64,000 nt of DNA. It comes from Nitratiruptor sp. SB155-2. Its GTDB lineage: Bacteria; Campylobacterota; Campylobacteria; Campylobacterales; Nitratiruptoraceae. Shown piece by piece: positions 16,333 through 25,800 of the stretch (the stretch's first letter is position 1; the number at the start of each line of letters is the position of its first letter). The position numbers and the translations under genes are program-made. A model generated the notes under the pieces. The model was not told the origin of the DNA. It was given only the letters and a program-made list of their open reading frames with translations, and did not search any database. The DNA is taken from the NCBI RefSeq assembly GCF_000010325.1, contig NC_009662.1, forward strand, positions 1,694,501-1,758,500. The letters run 5' to 3'.

Positions 16333-16710
16333 ATGAAAAGATGGCTCATAGCACTGAGCGTTCTATTTTTACTCACAGGATGTGCCAAAAGCGTTAGCAA
16401 CGAAACCATCTCAAATCCAGATAGAAATATAGTAAAAAATAGCTATCTTGAACAAAAAGTGGAGATTCTCGATCATCATACACGATATACAAACGGTCTT
16501 TTAGAAGCGATGGTTCAACTTCACAACAAGACAAAAGATTTTCAAGATTTGGAATATCGATTTATCTGGCTTGATAGTGACGGATTTGTAGCAGAAAAAG
16601 AGCCTTGGCAACCTCTTACGCTCAATGGCCTTGAGACAACCCAGGTAAACTCAATCGCTCACACACCAAATGCAACCGACTTTAAATTTGAAATTCGCCA
16701 AAAACAGTAA
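16333..16710 (+). CDS. YcfL-like lipoprotein (DUF1425)
   Basis: The 125-residue product has a lipoprotein signal peptide (LFLLTGC, Cys17) and a compact beta-rich domain with conserved-looking motifs (LLEAMVQLHNKTKDFQDLEYRFIWLD and EPWQPLTLNGLE, shown in parts). This is the pattern of YcfL/DUF1425 periplasmic proteins. The ATG at 16333 has AAGGATCG upstream; an in-frame ATG nine codons earlier lies within the preceding gene and is less likely. In E. coli ycfL is next to lpoB, and the same neighbour relation is seen here. YcfL has no established function. Confidence 0.8.
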   Translation: MKRWLIALSVLFLLTGCAKSVSNETISNPDRNIVKNSYLEQKVEILDHHTRYTNGLLEAMVQLHNKTKDFQDLEYRFIWLDSDGFVAEKEPWQPLTLNGLETTQVNSIAHTPNATDFKFEIRQKQ

Positions 16711-16722
16711 AGGAGTTTATAT

Positions 16723-17367
16723 ATGAAAAAATTGGTACTACTCTCAACCACTGCCGCAATGCTTTTTTTTAGCGGATGCGCGACTTCCTCGTCGCAAGTG
16801 CGTTATATCAACCATGAAAAGGCTGGAACTTCCGCGCCTGCTTCCCTGGGACTCGACTATGAAGATATCAACACAGCGGCACAAAAGCTTATCAACTCAA
16901 TGCTCAAATCTCCCTATCTTGATAAATTGTATAGGATTAAAATGAGAAAAGAGGGAAAACCGCTCATTTTGATGATCAGCGATTTTACCAACGATACTAC
17001 ACAAAGACTCGACATCGATCAAATTGTGAAAAAAATACGGATCGCGCTTTTAAACAGTGGGAAATTTATCGTTACTACCGCTGTAAGAGCAGGAGGAGTA
17101 GAAGACAGGGCAACGAGAGAACTTAGAAAGTTGAGGAAAAACAAAGAGTTCAACCAAAAAACGATCGCCAAAGAAGGCACGATCATTGCACCTGATTTGA
17201 GTCTTTCTGGAAAAATTATACAAAGAACCACTCCTTTGCCAAATGGAGAACAGCGAGTAGATTACTATATTCAGATGAGCCTTACAGATGTTACAAGCGG
17301 ACTTGCGTTTTGGGAAGGCGAAGAAGTTATCAGTAAAGCCGGCAGCAGCAAAGCCGCACCTTGGTAA
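16723..17367 (+). CDS. lpoB: LpoB-like penicillin-binding protein activator
   Basis: The 214-residue lipoprotein (signal ending LFFSGC, Cys19) has the CsgG-related LpoB fold signature: LGLDYEDINTAAQKLINSML near 45-65, then ILMISDFTNDTTQRLD, where the LpoB domain begins, and a C-terminal IQMSLTDVTSGLAFWEGEE strand motif. In enterobacteria LpoB is an outer-membrane lipoprotein that activates PBP1B. The sequence here belongs to that family, but a PBP1B partner is not visible, so in Campylobacterota the role may differ. It sits between the YcfL-like gene and the DUF6844-like gene in one operon. Confidence 0.82.
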   Translation: MKKLVLLSTTAAMLFFSGCATSSSQVRYINHEKAGTSAPASLGLDYEDINTAAQKLINSMLKSPYLDKLYRIKMRKEGKPLILMISDFTNDTTQRLDIDQIVKKIRIALLNSGKFIVTTAVRAGGVEDRATRELRKLRKNKEFNQKTIAKEGTIIAPDLSLSGKIIQRTTPLPNGEQRVDYYIQMSLTDVTSGLAFWEGEEVISKAGSSKAAPW

Positions 17368-17389
17368 AATTGAATAAAAAGGAGTAAGA

Positions 17390-18700
17390 ATGAAAAAACT
17401 GGTAACACTATTGATCGTTTGTGTAAGTTTCCTCTATGCCACGGATATAGAGAGCTGGAAAAACGATTTTATCAAAGCACATGGCAATTTTGGTCAAACA
17501 GATGATCATGGAAGAACGTTTTACTATGGTGAGGCCACAATCAATGTGACACCCCTTGATCCAGCCTATGTAAAAGAGTTGGTTCTAGCTTATGAAAAGG
17601 CGATGCTCAATCTGCAATCTGACTTTATCCTCCAGACATTTGGACGAGAGACTGTTCAAAGACTTGCAGAAATCGTAGAAAACGACTCTACGAACGCTGA
17701 TCAATTTCCTCCTTTACCGGAAGCCCAAAAAATGGCTCAGCAGGGAAAAATCGCTACCATTTTCAACAAGGCCTTGGATGTTATCGACAAAAAACTTGAC
17801 AAAGAGTTGGAAGAGTTGGGAGTTCCTCCTCAACAATTACAAAAAATGACCGTTGAGCAAAAAAAGACGCTTTTCAAAGATAAATTGAGCTCTAAAATTG
17901 TCAAAGAAGCATTTAGCAGTATGGAAGGACTCGTTCCATATCAAGTAAAAATAGGTACTATAACTACGCCTGTAGGAAAAGCGACAAAAGTTGCTATCAT
18001 TGCTATAACATCACCTAAAACAATCCAGTTTGCCAAAGATATCGCTCGACAGCGACCTACGCAAGTTCGCGGAAAACCACATACGTTAAGCGATCTTCTT
18101 CCGAAGGCAAAAGAGGATTATCTCAATGAAATAGGACTACGATACAGCTATGATGAACAGGGCCGACCGATGCTCATCTCTTATGGTATGTGGTCTGTCA
18201 CGCAAAAAGTCACCTCCCCATCACGCTATCTCAAAAAGATCGATCTGGCCAAAAGAAAAGCGAGAATGCGTGCAGAATCTTATATTGGTGATTTTATAAA
18301 AACCAATATACAGGCAATTGAAAGCCAAGATGCATCCTCTTTAGAGGAAGAGGTAGCCAAGAAAATCACTACGGTCGATGCTGCTGGCAACAGCAGTCAA
18401 AAGATAAGAGACAACATTAAAGAGACATTGGATAGTTACTTCAAAAAATTCAAATCCTCCTCGAACTTTAGTCTTCAAGGAACAAGTGAGGCCTATAACT
18501 GGGATTATAAAGAGCCTAAAACAGGTATGATATACGTAGGTTCTGTGGTGACATGGAACTATAACCAGCTCAACAATGTCAAAAGATATATTCATCAAAA
18601 ACACAATACTGCCAAAACAACAAAGACTCAAGCCAAAACAAAATCGTCTGTTACAATTGAAAGAGAATCAAAAGTCATCAACGATGTAGAGGATTTCTAA
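17390..18700 (+). CDS. Exported protein, DUF6844-like
   Basis: The 436-residue product has a cleavable signal peptide (hydrophobic residues 4-16, likely cut after LYA). It has no lipid cysteine and no membrane segment after the signal. The middle is helical, with a Lys-rich region around 130-175 (VIDKKLDKELEELG). A beta-rich segment (VPYQVKIGTITTPVGKATKV) precedes a C-terminal helical half. I tentatively place it in the DUF6844 group found with COG3014/LpoB/CsgG-like genes. It lies 22 bases after lpoB and one base before the CsgG-like gene, so co-expression is near certain. No enzymatic motif is visible. Confidence 0.7.
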   Translation: MKKLVTLLIVCVSFLYATDIESWKNDFIKAHGNFGQTDDHGRTFYYGEATINVTPLDPAYVKELVLAYEKAMLNLQSDFILQTFGRETVQRLAEIVENDSTNADQFPPLPEAQKMAQQGKIATIFNKALDVIDKKLDKELEELGVPPQQLQKMTVEQKKTLFKDKLSSKIVKEAFSSMEGLVPYQVKIGTITTPVGKATKVAIIAITSPKTIQFAKDIARQRPTQVRGKPHTLSDLLPKAKEDYLNEIGLRYSYDEQGRPMLISYGMWSVTQKVTSPSRYLKKIDLAKRKARMRAESYIGDFIKTNIQAIESQDASSLEEEVAKKITTVDAAGNSSQKIRDNIKETLDSYFKKFKSSSNFSLQGTSEAYNWDYKEPKTGMIYVGSVVTWNYNQLNNVKRYIHQKHNTAKTTKTQAKTKSSVTIERESKVINDVEDF

Positions 18701-18701
18701 T

Positions 18702-19928
18702 ATGAAACGATTGCTTCTTTGTCTTGTTCTATTGAATAGTTTCCTATGGGCTGGAGCGCACAAAGTTGTCTCCACCCGTGTAGTACAAGGTGTAGGAGAA
18801 GGAACAACGCGATCCGAAGCCATCACGGAAGCCTTAGTCGATGCCCTTGGACAACTTCAGGGAGTTCGATTGTCGAAAACCGCTTTTTCCAAAGATCAAC
18901 TCATAGAAACAGACACATCATCAAAATCGGCATATCTTTACAGCAGTAAAATCAAAAAGATAACACATGGAAAAGTAAATAGCTATAAAGTTGTTGAGGT
19001 GATGGAAATTGAACCACACCATTATAAAGCCATCGTTGAGGTAACAAAACGCACTACCAGATACAAATATAGAGATGCGGGTCACAATCCCCACAATCGC
19101 CGTACTTTGGCGGTACTCCCTTTTGAATATAAGCCAACATATTCGCTACATGGAATAACTATTGATGGAAGAGAGCTGAGTCGCCGGCTTACACAATCGA
19201 TCATCAATAAGATAACCCAAACAAGAAAATTTACCATTTTGGATAGACAAAATAGTAAATATTATGAATTCGAGAAAAGTTTCTTACTCTCCCCAGGAAC
19301 GGATCCTGTCGAACTGGCTCGTATCGGTAAGCGACTTGGGGCAGACTACTTCATCATTGGACAGATATTAGATTTTGGAACTGATAAAAAGGAAGGCAAC
19401 TATCTATTAGGTCCCGATGAGACTACAGAGGAGGCTTATGCCACAATAGCCTATCGCGTTCTTTATGTTCCAAGACAACAGATCAAGTGGTCCGATACTA
19501 TCGATATAGCGTTTGAAGTACCTCCTACCAAAAGAGCTGAAAGTCTTACCGTAAAAGTAGGAGACAAAATAGCTCAAGTTTTAGTTGATCAAATAATGTT
19601 CAACATTTATCCACCACGAATCGTTCGATCTTCTGGTAAAAATATCATTCTTAATATGGGAGGCAATACCCTCCATCCGGGAGATAGATTTGAAATATAT
19701 GCTCTGGGCAAAAAAATATATGACCCCTATACAAAAGAGTCTTTAGGACGTGAAGAGATAAAAATAGGAGAGCTGGAAATAACAAAAGTTTTACCTAAAT
19801 TTTCCTATGCAAAAGTTATAGAAGGAAAAGCGAAAAAAGGGGCAATTATCAGACCGGCAGCAAGTAATCACAATGAAAATCAAAATGTCGGCAAAGACTC
19901 CATGTTTGAGGAGATGTTCCACAAGTGA
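18702..19928 (+). CDS. CsgG/FlgT-like outer-membrane secretion/assembly protein
   Basis: The 408-residue product has a signal peptide (LLLCLVLLNSFLWAGA) and then a CsgG-type domain. In residues 20-120 a FlgT-like N-domain (VQGVGEGTTRSEAITEALVDAL) is visible; in residues 130-270 the CsgG-like core appears (RRTLAVLPFEYKP ... FTILDRQNSKYYEFEK ... ADYFIIGQILDF). The C-terminal third has beta structure that resembles FlgT-C. In other bacteria such proteins form outer-membrane pores for curli subunits or support the flagellar outer ring. No curli subunit (CsgA/B) is nearby, so the cargo is unknown. The TGA overlaps the GTG start of mobA. Confidence 0.78.
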   Translation: MKRLLLCLVLLNSFLWAGAHKVVSTRVVQGVGEGTTRSEAITEALVDALGQLQGVRLSKTAFSKDQLIETDTSSKSAYLYSSKIKKITHGKVNSYKVVEVMEIEPHHYKAIVEVTKRTTRYKYRDAGHNPHNRRTLAVLPFEYKPTYSLHGITIDGRELSRRLTQSIINKITQTRKFTILDRQNSKYYEFEKSFLLSPGTDPVELARIGKRLGADYFIIGQILDFGTDKKEGNYLLGPDETTEEAYATIAYRVLYVPRQQIKWSDTIDIAFEVPPTKRAESLTVKVGDKIAQVLVDQIMFNIYPPRIVRSSGKNIILNMGGNTLHPGDRFEIYALGKKIYDPYTKESLGREEIKIGELEITKVLPKFSYAKVIEGKAKKGAIIRPAASNHNENQNVGKDSMFEEMFHK

Positions 19929-20485
19929 TCTGCGTTATATTTGCTGGCGGGAAAAGCTCACGAATGGGAAGGGACAAATCCCTTCTCTCATTTGGAGACA
20001 AGCCACTTATTGAGTATCAGTTCGAGCGTCTGCTTCCTCTTTTTGATGAGGTTTACATCTCCTCAAAGAGCGAAAAATTCAACTTCAACGCTCCACTCAT
20101 TCTTGACAGCAGCGATATTTACGCGCCAACTCCCGCATTTTTGGATATTTTTGACAAATTTGATGAGTTTTTCGCCATAAGTGTCGATGCTCCTTTTATC
20201 GATAAACCGATCATAGAAAAACTGATTGAAGAAGCAAAAAAATATCCAAATAAAGACGCCATTATCGCAAAAACCGATTTCTCCCATCCTCTCATAGGAA
20301 TCTACCGCAAATCGATTCAACCAAAGATAGAAAATGCCCTCGAAAAAAACAATCTTAAGCTCAACTCTATTTTAAAAGAAGCAAATACCCATTATGTGGA
20401 ATTTCAAGAGGATGAAAGATTTTTAAATCTCAACTATCCCGATGAATTCAAAAAAGCTTTGCAACTCAAAAAAGTTTTGCTATAA
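19925..20485 (+). CDS. mobA: Molybdenum cofactor guanylyltransferase
   Basis: The 186-residue nucleotidyltransferase starts with the signature VIFAGGKSSRMGRDKSLL (residues 4-21), which binds GTP and molybdopterin, and has the Asp-containing motif FAISVDAPF near 85-93. MobA transfers GMP to molybdenum cofactor to make the guanine dinucleotide form used by DMSO-reductase-type enzymes such as nitrate reductase. The start is GTG at 19925, overlapping the upstream TGA, so translation is coupled. moaC, another molybdenum-cofactor gene, is 0.8 kb downstream. The tRNA-Lys promoter lies within its 3' end. Confidence 0.9.
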   Translation: MICVIFAGGKSSRMGRDKSLLSFGDKPLIEYQFERLLPLFDEVYISSKSEKFNFNAPLILDSSDIYAPTPAFLDIFDKFDEFFAISVDAPFIDKPIIEKLIEEAKKYPNKDAIIAKTDFSHPLIGIYRKSIQPKIENALEKNNLKLNSILKEANTHYVEFQEDERFLNLNYPDEFKKALQLKKVLL

Positions 20486-20486
20486 T
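20459..20486 (+). promoter_or_regulatory. Promoter of tRNA-Lys
   Basis: A TTGCAA -35-like element (20459-20464) and a perfect TATAAT -10 (20481-20486) are 16 bases apart, ending 10 bases before the tRNA. The -10 covers the stop codon of mobA. Confidence 0.7.
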
Positions 20487-20496
20487 TTCGACTCTT

Positions 20497-20572
20497 GACC
20501 CGTTAGCTCAGCTGGTAGAGCAACTCCCTTTTAAGGAGTGGGCCGTTGGTTCGAATCCAACACGGGTCACCA
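20497..20572 (+). tRNA. trnK: tRNA-Lys(TTT)
   Basis: The 76-base cloverleaf has acceptor GACCCGT/ACGGGTC, D arm GCTC...GAGC, anticodon arm ACTCC/GGAGT with loop CTTTTAA (anticodon TTT), T arm GTTGG/CCAAC with loop TTCGAAT, and encoded CCA. Its last base abuts the stop codon of the convergent TPR gene. Confidence 0.96.
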
Positions 20573-21025
20573 CTACTGCAACATCTTTTCCGCTTTTTTA
20601 GCATCAAAATTGTTATAAATCCTACTTAAAACTTTGAAATTGTGCATTATAAAAAAGCGAGTGTTTCCAACTTTTTGCTTAAAAAGTTGGTAGCTTTTCT
20701 TGGCGGCCTCCTCATCTCCCAAAATCAAATAGGCATCCCCCAAATATTCATACGCAAAATTTTCTCCCATCTGTATCGCTTTTTTTGCCGCTTCTATCGC
20801 TTTTTTTGGCTTTAATGCCAAGAGGTAGTACCAACTGGCCTTTCCGTACACTTTCGTTTGATCAAGATAATCCGCATAAAAAACGCACTCTTTCGCTTTG
20901 CTCGTATCCCCTTTTTGAATGAGATAGTACTCACACTTCATCTGCGACTTGTTGAGATTGCATTTCGTACACGGCTTATCGGCACCAAAGAGCAAAAGTG
21001 GTAGAATAAGTAAAAATTTTTTCAT
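20573..21025 (-). CDS. Exported TPR-type protein
   Basis: The 150-residue product starts with a signal peptide (KKFLLILPLLLFGAD) and a cysteine pair (CTKC, about residues 18-21), followed by helical TPR-like repeats (ASWYYLLALKPKKAIEAAKK and EYLGDAYLILGDEEAAKKSY). The ATG at 21023-21025 is favoured because TAGGAG precedes it; an upstream in-frame ATG lacks this. It probably acts in the periplasm as a protein-interaction scaffold, and the CxxC could be redox-active or bind metal. Its start is only 21 bases from that of the divergent Dabb gene, so each promoter must lie in the other's transcript. Function unknown. Confidence 0.8.
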   Translation of the reverse strand: MKKFLLILPLLLFGADKPCTKCNLNKSQMKCEYYLIQKGDTSKAKECVFYADYLDQTKVYGKASWYYLLALKPKKAIEAAKKAIQMGENFAYEYLGDAYLILGDEEAAKKSYQLFKQKVGNTRFFIMHNFKVLSRIYNNFDAKKAEKMLQ

Positions 21026-21046
21026 AACATCTCCTAAAGGATTACA

Positions 21047-21331
21047 ATGGTTCGACATATTGTCTTTATGAAGTTTCCTGATTTTAGTTTAGCAAAAAAA
21101 GCCAAAGAGAAGCTTCTAAGCATGAAAGAGCATATCGATGTACTCAAAGAGATCGAAGTTGGTATCAATTTTAGTAGAAGCCAAAGAAGTTATGATCTAG
21201 CCCTTGTAACAACATTTGATAATAAAGAGGATCTTGAAACATACAGAGTCCATCCATACCACCAAGACGAAATTGTGGCATGGCTTAAAGAGATAGGAAC
21301 CGAAACAAAGGTGGTTGATTATGAAGTCTGA
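21047..21331 (+). CDS. Dabb-domain (stress-responsive A/B barrel) protein
   Basis: The 94-residue protein fits the Dabb alpha/beta-barrel family: [10 protein letters not shown] start strand, Lys-rich helix, [20 protein letters not shown] strands, then [20 protein letters not shown]. Members of this family form dimers and their functions vary; no enzymatic role can be read here. An AAAGGA ribosome-binding site precedes the ATG. The 3' end overlaps the start of moaC by 11 bases, so the two genes are expressed together. Confidence 0.85.
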   Translation: MVRHIVFMKFPDFSLAKKAKEKLLSMKEHIDVLKEIEVGINFSRSQRSYDLALVTTFDNKEDLETYRVHPYHQDEIVAWLKEIGTETKVVDYEV

Positions 21332-21797
21332 TTTAACCCATTTAGATGAAAAAAAACGTCCCAAAATGGTAGATGTGGGAGTCAAAGATGAGACGGAGCG
21401 CATCGCCGTGGCCAGCGGAATTATCGAAGTTACCCCCGAGGCATTTGACGCAGTAAAAAACGAAACGACTAAAAAAGGGGCGGTCCTTCACACAGCCGTC
21501 ATAGCTGCCATCATGGGAGCCAAAAAGACACCGGATCTTATCCCTATGTGCCATCCGTTGCTTCTCACATCTATCAACTGTGATGTAGAGGAACTTCCCG
21601 ATCTTCCAGGGTTCAAACTGATCGTCACATGCAAGTTAAAGGGGCGAACCGGCGTGGAGATGGAAGCTTTGACTGGTGTGAGTATTGGACTTTTAACCAT
21701 TTATGATATGCTCAAAGCGATAGACAAAGGGATGGTTATCAAAAATATCCAGCTTGAACGAAAGAGCGGAGGCAAAAGCGGCGATTTTGTGCGCTAA
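21321..21797 (+). CDS. moaC: Cyclic pyranopterin monophosphate synthase
   Basis: The 158-residue protein carries the MoaC signatures [35 protein letters not shown] and [10 protein letters not shown], and [20 protein letters not shown], including the active-site region near KAIDKGM. MoaC converts the MoaA product to cyclic pyranopterin monophosphate in molybdenum cofactor synthesis. The ATG at 21321 is taken as the start; a TTG two codons earlier is less likely. It overlaps the Dabb gene. mobA lies upstream, so part of the cofactor pathway is clustered here. Confidence 0.95.
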   Translation: MKSDLTHLDEKKRPKMVDVGVKDETERIAVASGIIEVTPEAFDAVKNETTKKGAVLHTAVIAAIMGAKKTPDLIPMCHPLLLTSINCDVEELPDLPGFKLIVTCKLKGRTGVEMEALTGVSIGLLTIYDMLKAIDKGMVIKNIQLERKSGGKSGDFVR

Positions 21798-22477
21798 CGG
21801 CACACATACTCCACTTTCGCCTTCACCTCGACACGCTGTTTTGTCCTAGCAGGTTCAGGAGCTTGGATATCTGATTTTACAGTCATGCTCTTAAGCGTTC
21901 GTACCACAGGGAAATATCTGGTAGTATAATCGATACTTGTAATATGACACTGTTTCGATAGTTTTTCACCAGCTTTTTTTCCAAAAGTCTTGGCCTTGTC
22001 TATAAGCCGTAACTGCAGATCTTGCACAACACTCTCGCGTCTGCTTCGTGAAACTTCCCAATGAGGATAACGTATACTAAATCCAAAACCCTTATGCATT
22101 CTGCTTTTTAGCTCATCTATTGCTTGTAAAACTCTATTTTGCATTTTTGGGTCTTGGATAAAAAATTGATAACCAACCTCCCCTTTATATCCTTCACATA
22201 CCCTTTTATCTTTTTCCCATCGGCAATTTTGATAGAGCGAATATCTTCCTCCTTCATAACAAAGCCCTAAAGAGCGAATGGTTTTATCTACGATGCCCAA
22301 ACTGTTTATGATGGTTTTTTCACTCGAGTTTGTCATAAAAACAAACAAACCAAAACTATAGATATCTGGCTCGATATGTGCGGATGCATTGAGCGTATTA
22401 CTTACATCTGTCGCCTCTTTGGAAGAGGCCAACAGGCTCGAAAAGGCAATAAGCATGACCAAAAGGATCTGTTTCAT
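21794..22477 (-). CDS. SIMPL-domain (DUF541) exported protein
   Basis: The 227-residue product has a signal peptide (residues 1-18, ending LLAS) and a SIMPL/DUF541 domain. Visible features are the [22 protein letters not shown] strands and the helix [18 protein letters not shown]. The C-terminal part has another conserved strand set ([22 protein letters not shown]). Cysteines around 93, 104, 114 and 177 could form disulfides, fitting a periplasmic location. SIMPL proteins are involved in signalling or envelope stress in some bacteria, but the role here is unknown. It is downstream of the DUF493 gene and overlaps the end of moaC convergently by four bases. Confidence 0.82.
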   Translation of the reverse strand: MKQILLVMLIAFSSLLASSKEATDVSNTLNASAHIEPDIYSFGLFVFMTNSSEKTIINSLGIVDKTIRSLGLCYEGGRYSLYQNCRWEKDKRVCEGYKGEVGYQFFIQDPKMQNRVLQAIDELKSRMHKGFGFSIRYPHWEVSRSRRESVVQDLQLRLIDKAKTFGKKAGEKLSKQCHITSIDYTTRYFPVVRTLKSMTVKSDIQAPEPARTKQRVEVKAKVEYVCR

Positions 22478-22492
22478 TTTTAAGCCTTTATC

Positions 22493-22759
22493 TCAAAGGA
22501 CCATTTTCACATCTTTATGGGCCTTGAGTTCTTGATAGATCTTTTCCCTCTCCTCTTCAGAGTGTACCATAATATCCGCATTGAAACTTTGGTATTTTCC
22601 ACGGTTGCTCTGCTTGGAAAAGGTGATAGTCGTAGGTCGATTTGTCACGCTCTCTATCGCCTCTCTCGTTTTTTTGGCATTTTCGCCAATCACTTTGTAT
22701 CGCCAAATCGTTGGATACTCGATCTGTACTTTTTGATCAAAATCTTTGAGCTCTTTCAT
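22493..22759 (-). CDS. DUF493/YbeD-like small protein (HP0495 family)
   Basis: The 88-residue product (MKELKDFDQKVQIEYPTIW...) has the alpha/beta ferredoxin-like pattern of DUF493/YbeD proteins, known from the structure of Helicobacter HP0495. The ATG at 22757-22759 is supported by GGAGGAG; an earlier in-frame ATG has no such signal. The family is thought to have a regulatory role, as YbeD does in lipoic-acid or cell-envelope regulation, without a defined reaction. It is followed by the SIMPL gene. A -10-like TATGAT (minus strand, 22788-22793) supplies a likely promoter. Confidence 0.82.
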   Translation of the reverse strand: MKELKDFDQKVQIEYPTIWRYKVIGENAKKTREAIESVTNRPTTITFSKQSNRGKYQSFNADIMVHSEEEREKIYQELKAHKDVKMVL

Positions 22760-22787
22760 TGCTCCTCCTTTCACTCGAACTATATCT

Positions 22788-22837
22788 ATCATAGCAAAAA
22801 GGAATCAAAAAAAGTGCTACTTAAGTTACATTTAAGT
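22788..22837 (-). promoter_or_regulatory. Promoter region with tandem TTAAG elements (DUF493 side)
   Basis: On the minus strand an extended -10 (TTTTTGCTATGATA) ends at 22787. Reading the plus strand, two TTAAG words begin at 22821 and 22832, 11 bases apart. The same -10 and the same TTAAG pair at exactly the same spacing recur at 31829-31878. Tandem TTAAG-type sites resemble those reported for the campylobacterial orphan regulator HP1043/HsrA; that link is inference. Confidence 0.55.
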
Positions 22838-22891
22838 TTATGGTCGGAGCAAAAAACATTAGAAGAAATAGAATGAAAGCTATATCTTCAT

Positions 22892-25800
22892 CTAAACTGT
22901 TTCCACCAAATCGTTTGCCAAAGCTTCGGCCTGCTCTAAAACTGTTTGGGTAGCAAGCTTTTGCATATCGGGCGGATAGCCATATTGTCTGAGTGTTCTT
23001 TTAATTATTACTTTTAATTTTGCTCTTGCACTCTCTCGTATCGCCCAGTCTATTGTGGTATTTTCTTTAACTTTTTGAAACAAAACAGCAGCAAGTTCTT
23101 TTAACTTCTCTTTTCCCATAAGCTCTCTTGCACTCTCATTGTCCGCAACTGCACAATAAAATGCATACTCATAATCACTAAGCCCCAATTCTTCGGGCTC
23201 TTTATCACTTTGTTTTATCTCTTTTGCAAGATGAATAAGCTCATCTATCACTTCAGCAGCCGTTAATAATCTATTATTATACTTCCGTATCAACTCCTCT
23301 AAAGACTCTTTTAAAGATTTGCTTTTTACGATATTTGTTTTGATTCTGCTTTTAATCTCATCGTTGATAAGCTTTTTGAGTGCCTCAATGGCCAAGTTTT
23401 TCTGCTTCATCTCCTTGATCTCTTCCAAAAACTCATCGGACAAAATCGAAATATCAGGCTTTTTAAGCCCTGCTGCATCAAATATATCGATTACTCCACT
23501 TGAAGAGACGGCTTTATCCACAATCTGTTTGATTGCCGTTGCATAGTCAAAACTGTTTTCACTCTCGATATTAAATTTGATAAGCCTTGATTTCACAGCC
23601 TGAAAAAATGCAACTTCATCTTTTATCTTCATAGCTTCACTATGCGGCACTGCAAGTGAAAAAGCTTTTGAAAGAGCTGTAACTGCATCGATAAATCTTT
23701 TTTTACCATTTTCAAGCCCCAAAATAAAGTCTTCAACCTCAAGGATAATATGAAGTTTTTGTGAAGTATCTGCATCAAAATATCTTTTATAGTCATATCC
23801 ATACAACATATCTCTTACCACTTCCAGCTTTTCAAGCATCACTTTGACAGCCTCTTCTTGCAATCGTGCAGGCTCGCCTTTGCCTCCACTATCACTATAA
23901 AATGACAAAGCCTCTTTCAAATCGCTTGCAATACCTATATAATCGACAATAAGCCCGCCTGTTTTATCTTTGTAGACCCGATTGACCCTTGCGATCGCTT
24001 GCATGAGCGTATGCCCTTTCATAGGCTTGTCGATATACATCGTATGTAGACTCGGTACATCAAAACCGGTCAGCCACATATCCACAACGATTACCAATTT
24101 TAGTTCATCTTGCGGGTCTTTAAACCTATCAGCAAGCGTTCTTCTTTGCTCCTTTGTAAGATAAAACCTTGCAATATGAGGCTCATCCGAAGATGAAGTA
24201 GTCATGACTACTTTGATTTTCCCTTTTTTTAGTTCATCACTGTGCCAATCGGGGCGAAGCTTGATAATTTCATCATACAAATTTGCTGCAATGTGCCACG
24301 TCATTGTTACAATCATCCCTTTTCCATCCATCACCTCAAGACGGCTTTCAAAATGGCTCACTATATCTTTTGCTATCTCTTTTATCCTCGGCTTTGCTCC
24401 CACCAAAGCTTCGATCTTTGAATATTTCGCTTTTGCTTTTTCAATTTCAGATAATCCTCTTGCGTCCAACTCTTCTTCATACTCTTCTATGAGCTTTTTT
24501 CCCTCTTCCGTTATATCTATTTTTACCAGCCTGCTCTCATAGTAGATCGGAACAGTCGCTCCATCCTCAACAGCGTTTGCTATATCGTAGATGTCGATAT
24601 AGTTTCCAAAGACTGCCGGAGTGTTTTTATCTGTGCTCTCAATCGGGGTTCCCGTAAATGCTATATATGTAGCATTTGGCAAAGCATCTCGCAGATATTT
24701 TGCAAAACCGTATTTAATCTCACCGCTTTTTTTATCTACTCTGCCTCTAAAACCGTACTGGGTTCTGTGCGCTTCATCGACAATGACGATAATATTGTCT
24801 CTTGTTGACAAAGTTTCATACACATTGCCATCATCTGGCCAAAACTTGTGAATGGTGGTAAATACAACTCCTCCACTCTCCACCATAAGAAGCTTTTTTA
24901 ACTCTTCCCTGCTTGCAGCCTGCACTGGCTCTTGCCTAAGAAGTTTTGATGCAGTTGCAAAAGTGTTAAAAAGCTGGTCATCAAGATCATTTCTATCTGT
25001 GATAACAACGATTGTCGGGTTATTGGTGGTTTGAATAACTTTTCCGGCATAAAAGAGCATCGAAAGTGACTTGCCCGAGCCTTGGGTGTGCCAGACAACT
25101 CCCGCTTTTCTATCTCCTTCGCTCTGCTCTTTTACATCAGGCAGTCCGTAATTTGCCGGTGGCTCTTTGACTAAAAAGTTCGATTTGTTTTGTCCGATAG
25201 CCCTTAAGGTTGACTTTATAGCTTTATTGACTGCATAGTATTGATGATATGCTGCTATTTTTTTAATGGTTTGGACGGTTATCTGACCTTTATCTTCTTT
25301 TTTCTTTTTTTCAAAAAGGATAAAAAACCTGATGTAATCAATCAAAGTCTCTTTGTTTAAAAGCCCTTGTATTAGAGTCTCAAGCTGGCTTACAAGATGT
25401 GAGGCTTCCTTTTTACCATCTGCACTTTTCCATGCCATAAATCTATCAAACCCAGCAGAGAGACTTCCCATCTTTGCTTCAAGCCCGTCTGAAATTATTA
25501 AAATTTCGTTATATGTAAAGAGTGTAGGAATCGTTTGTTTATAATTTTGAAGCTGGTTATAGGCTGATTTTATATTAGCATTTGAATCTGTAGGATTTTT
25601 TAGCTCCATTACTACTAAAGGTAATCCATTTATAAATAGAACAATATCAACTCTTTTATTTTTATGGTTTTCTATAACCGTAAACTGGTTTACTACCAAA
25701 AAATCATTCATTTGCGGATTTTTAAAATCAACAAGCCAAACAATGTCTCCCCGCTGAACTCCATCTTTTTGATAGGTTACTTTCACTCCTTCTGTTAGCA

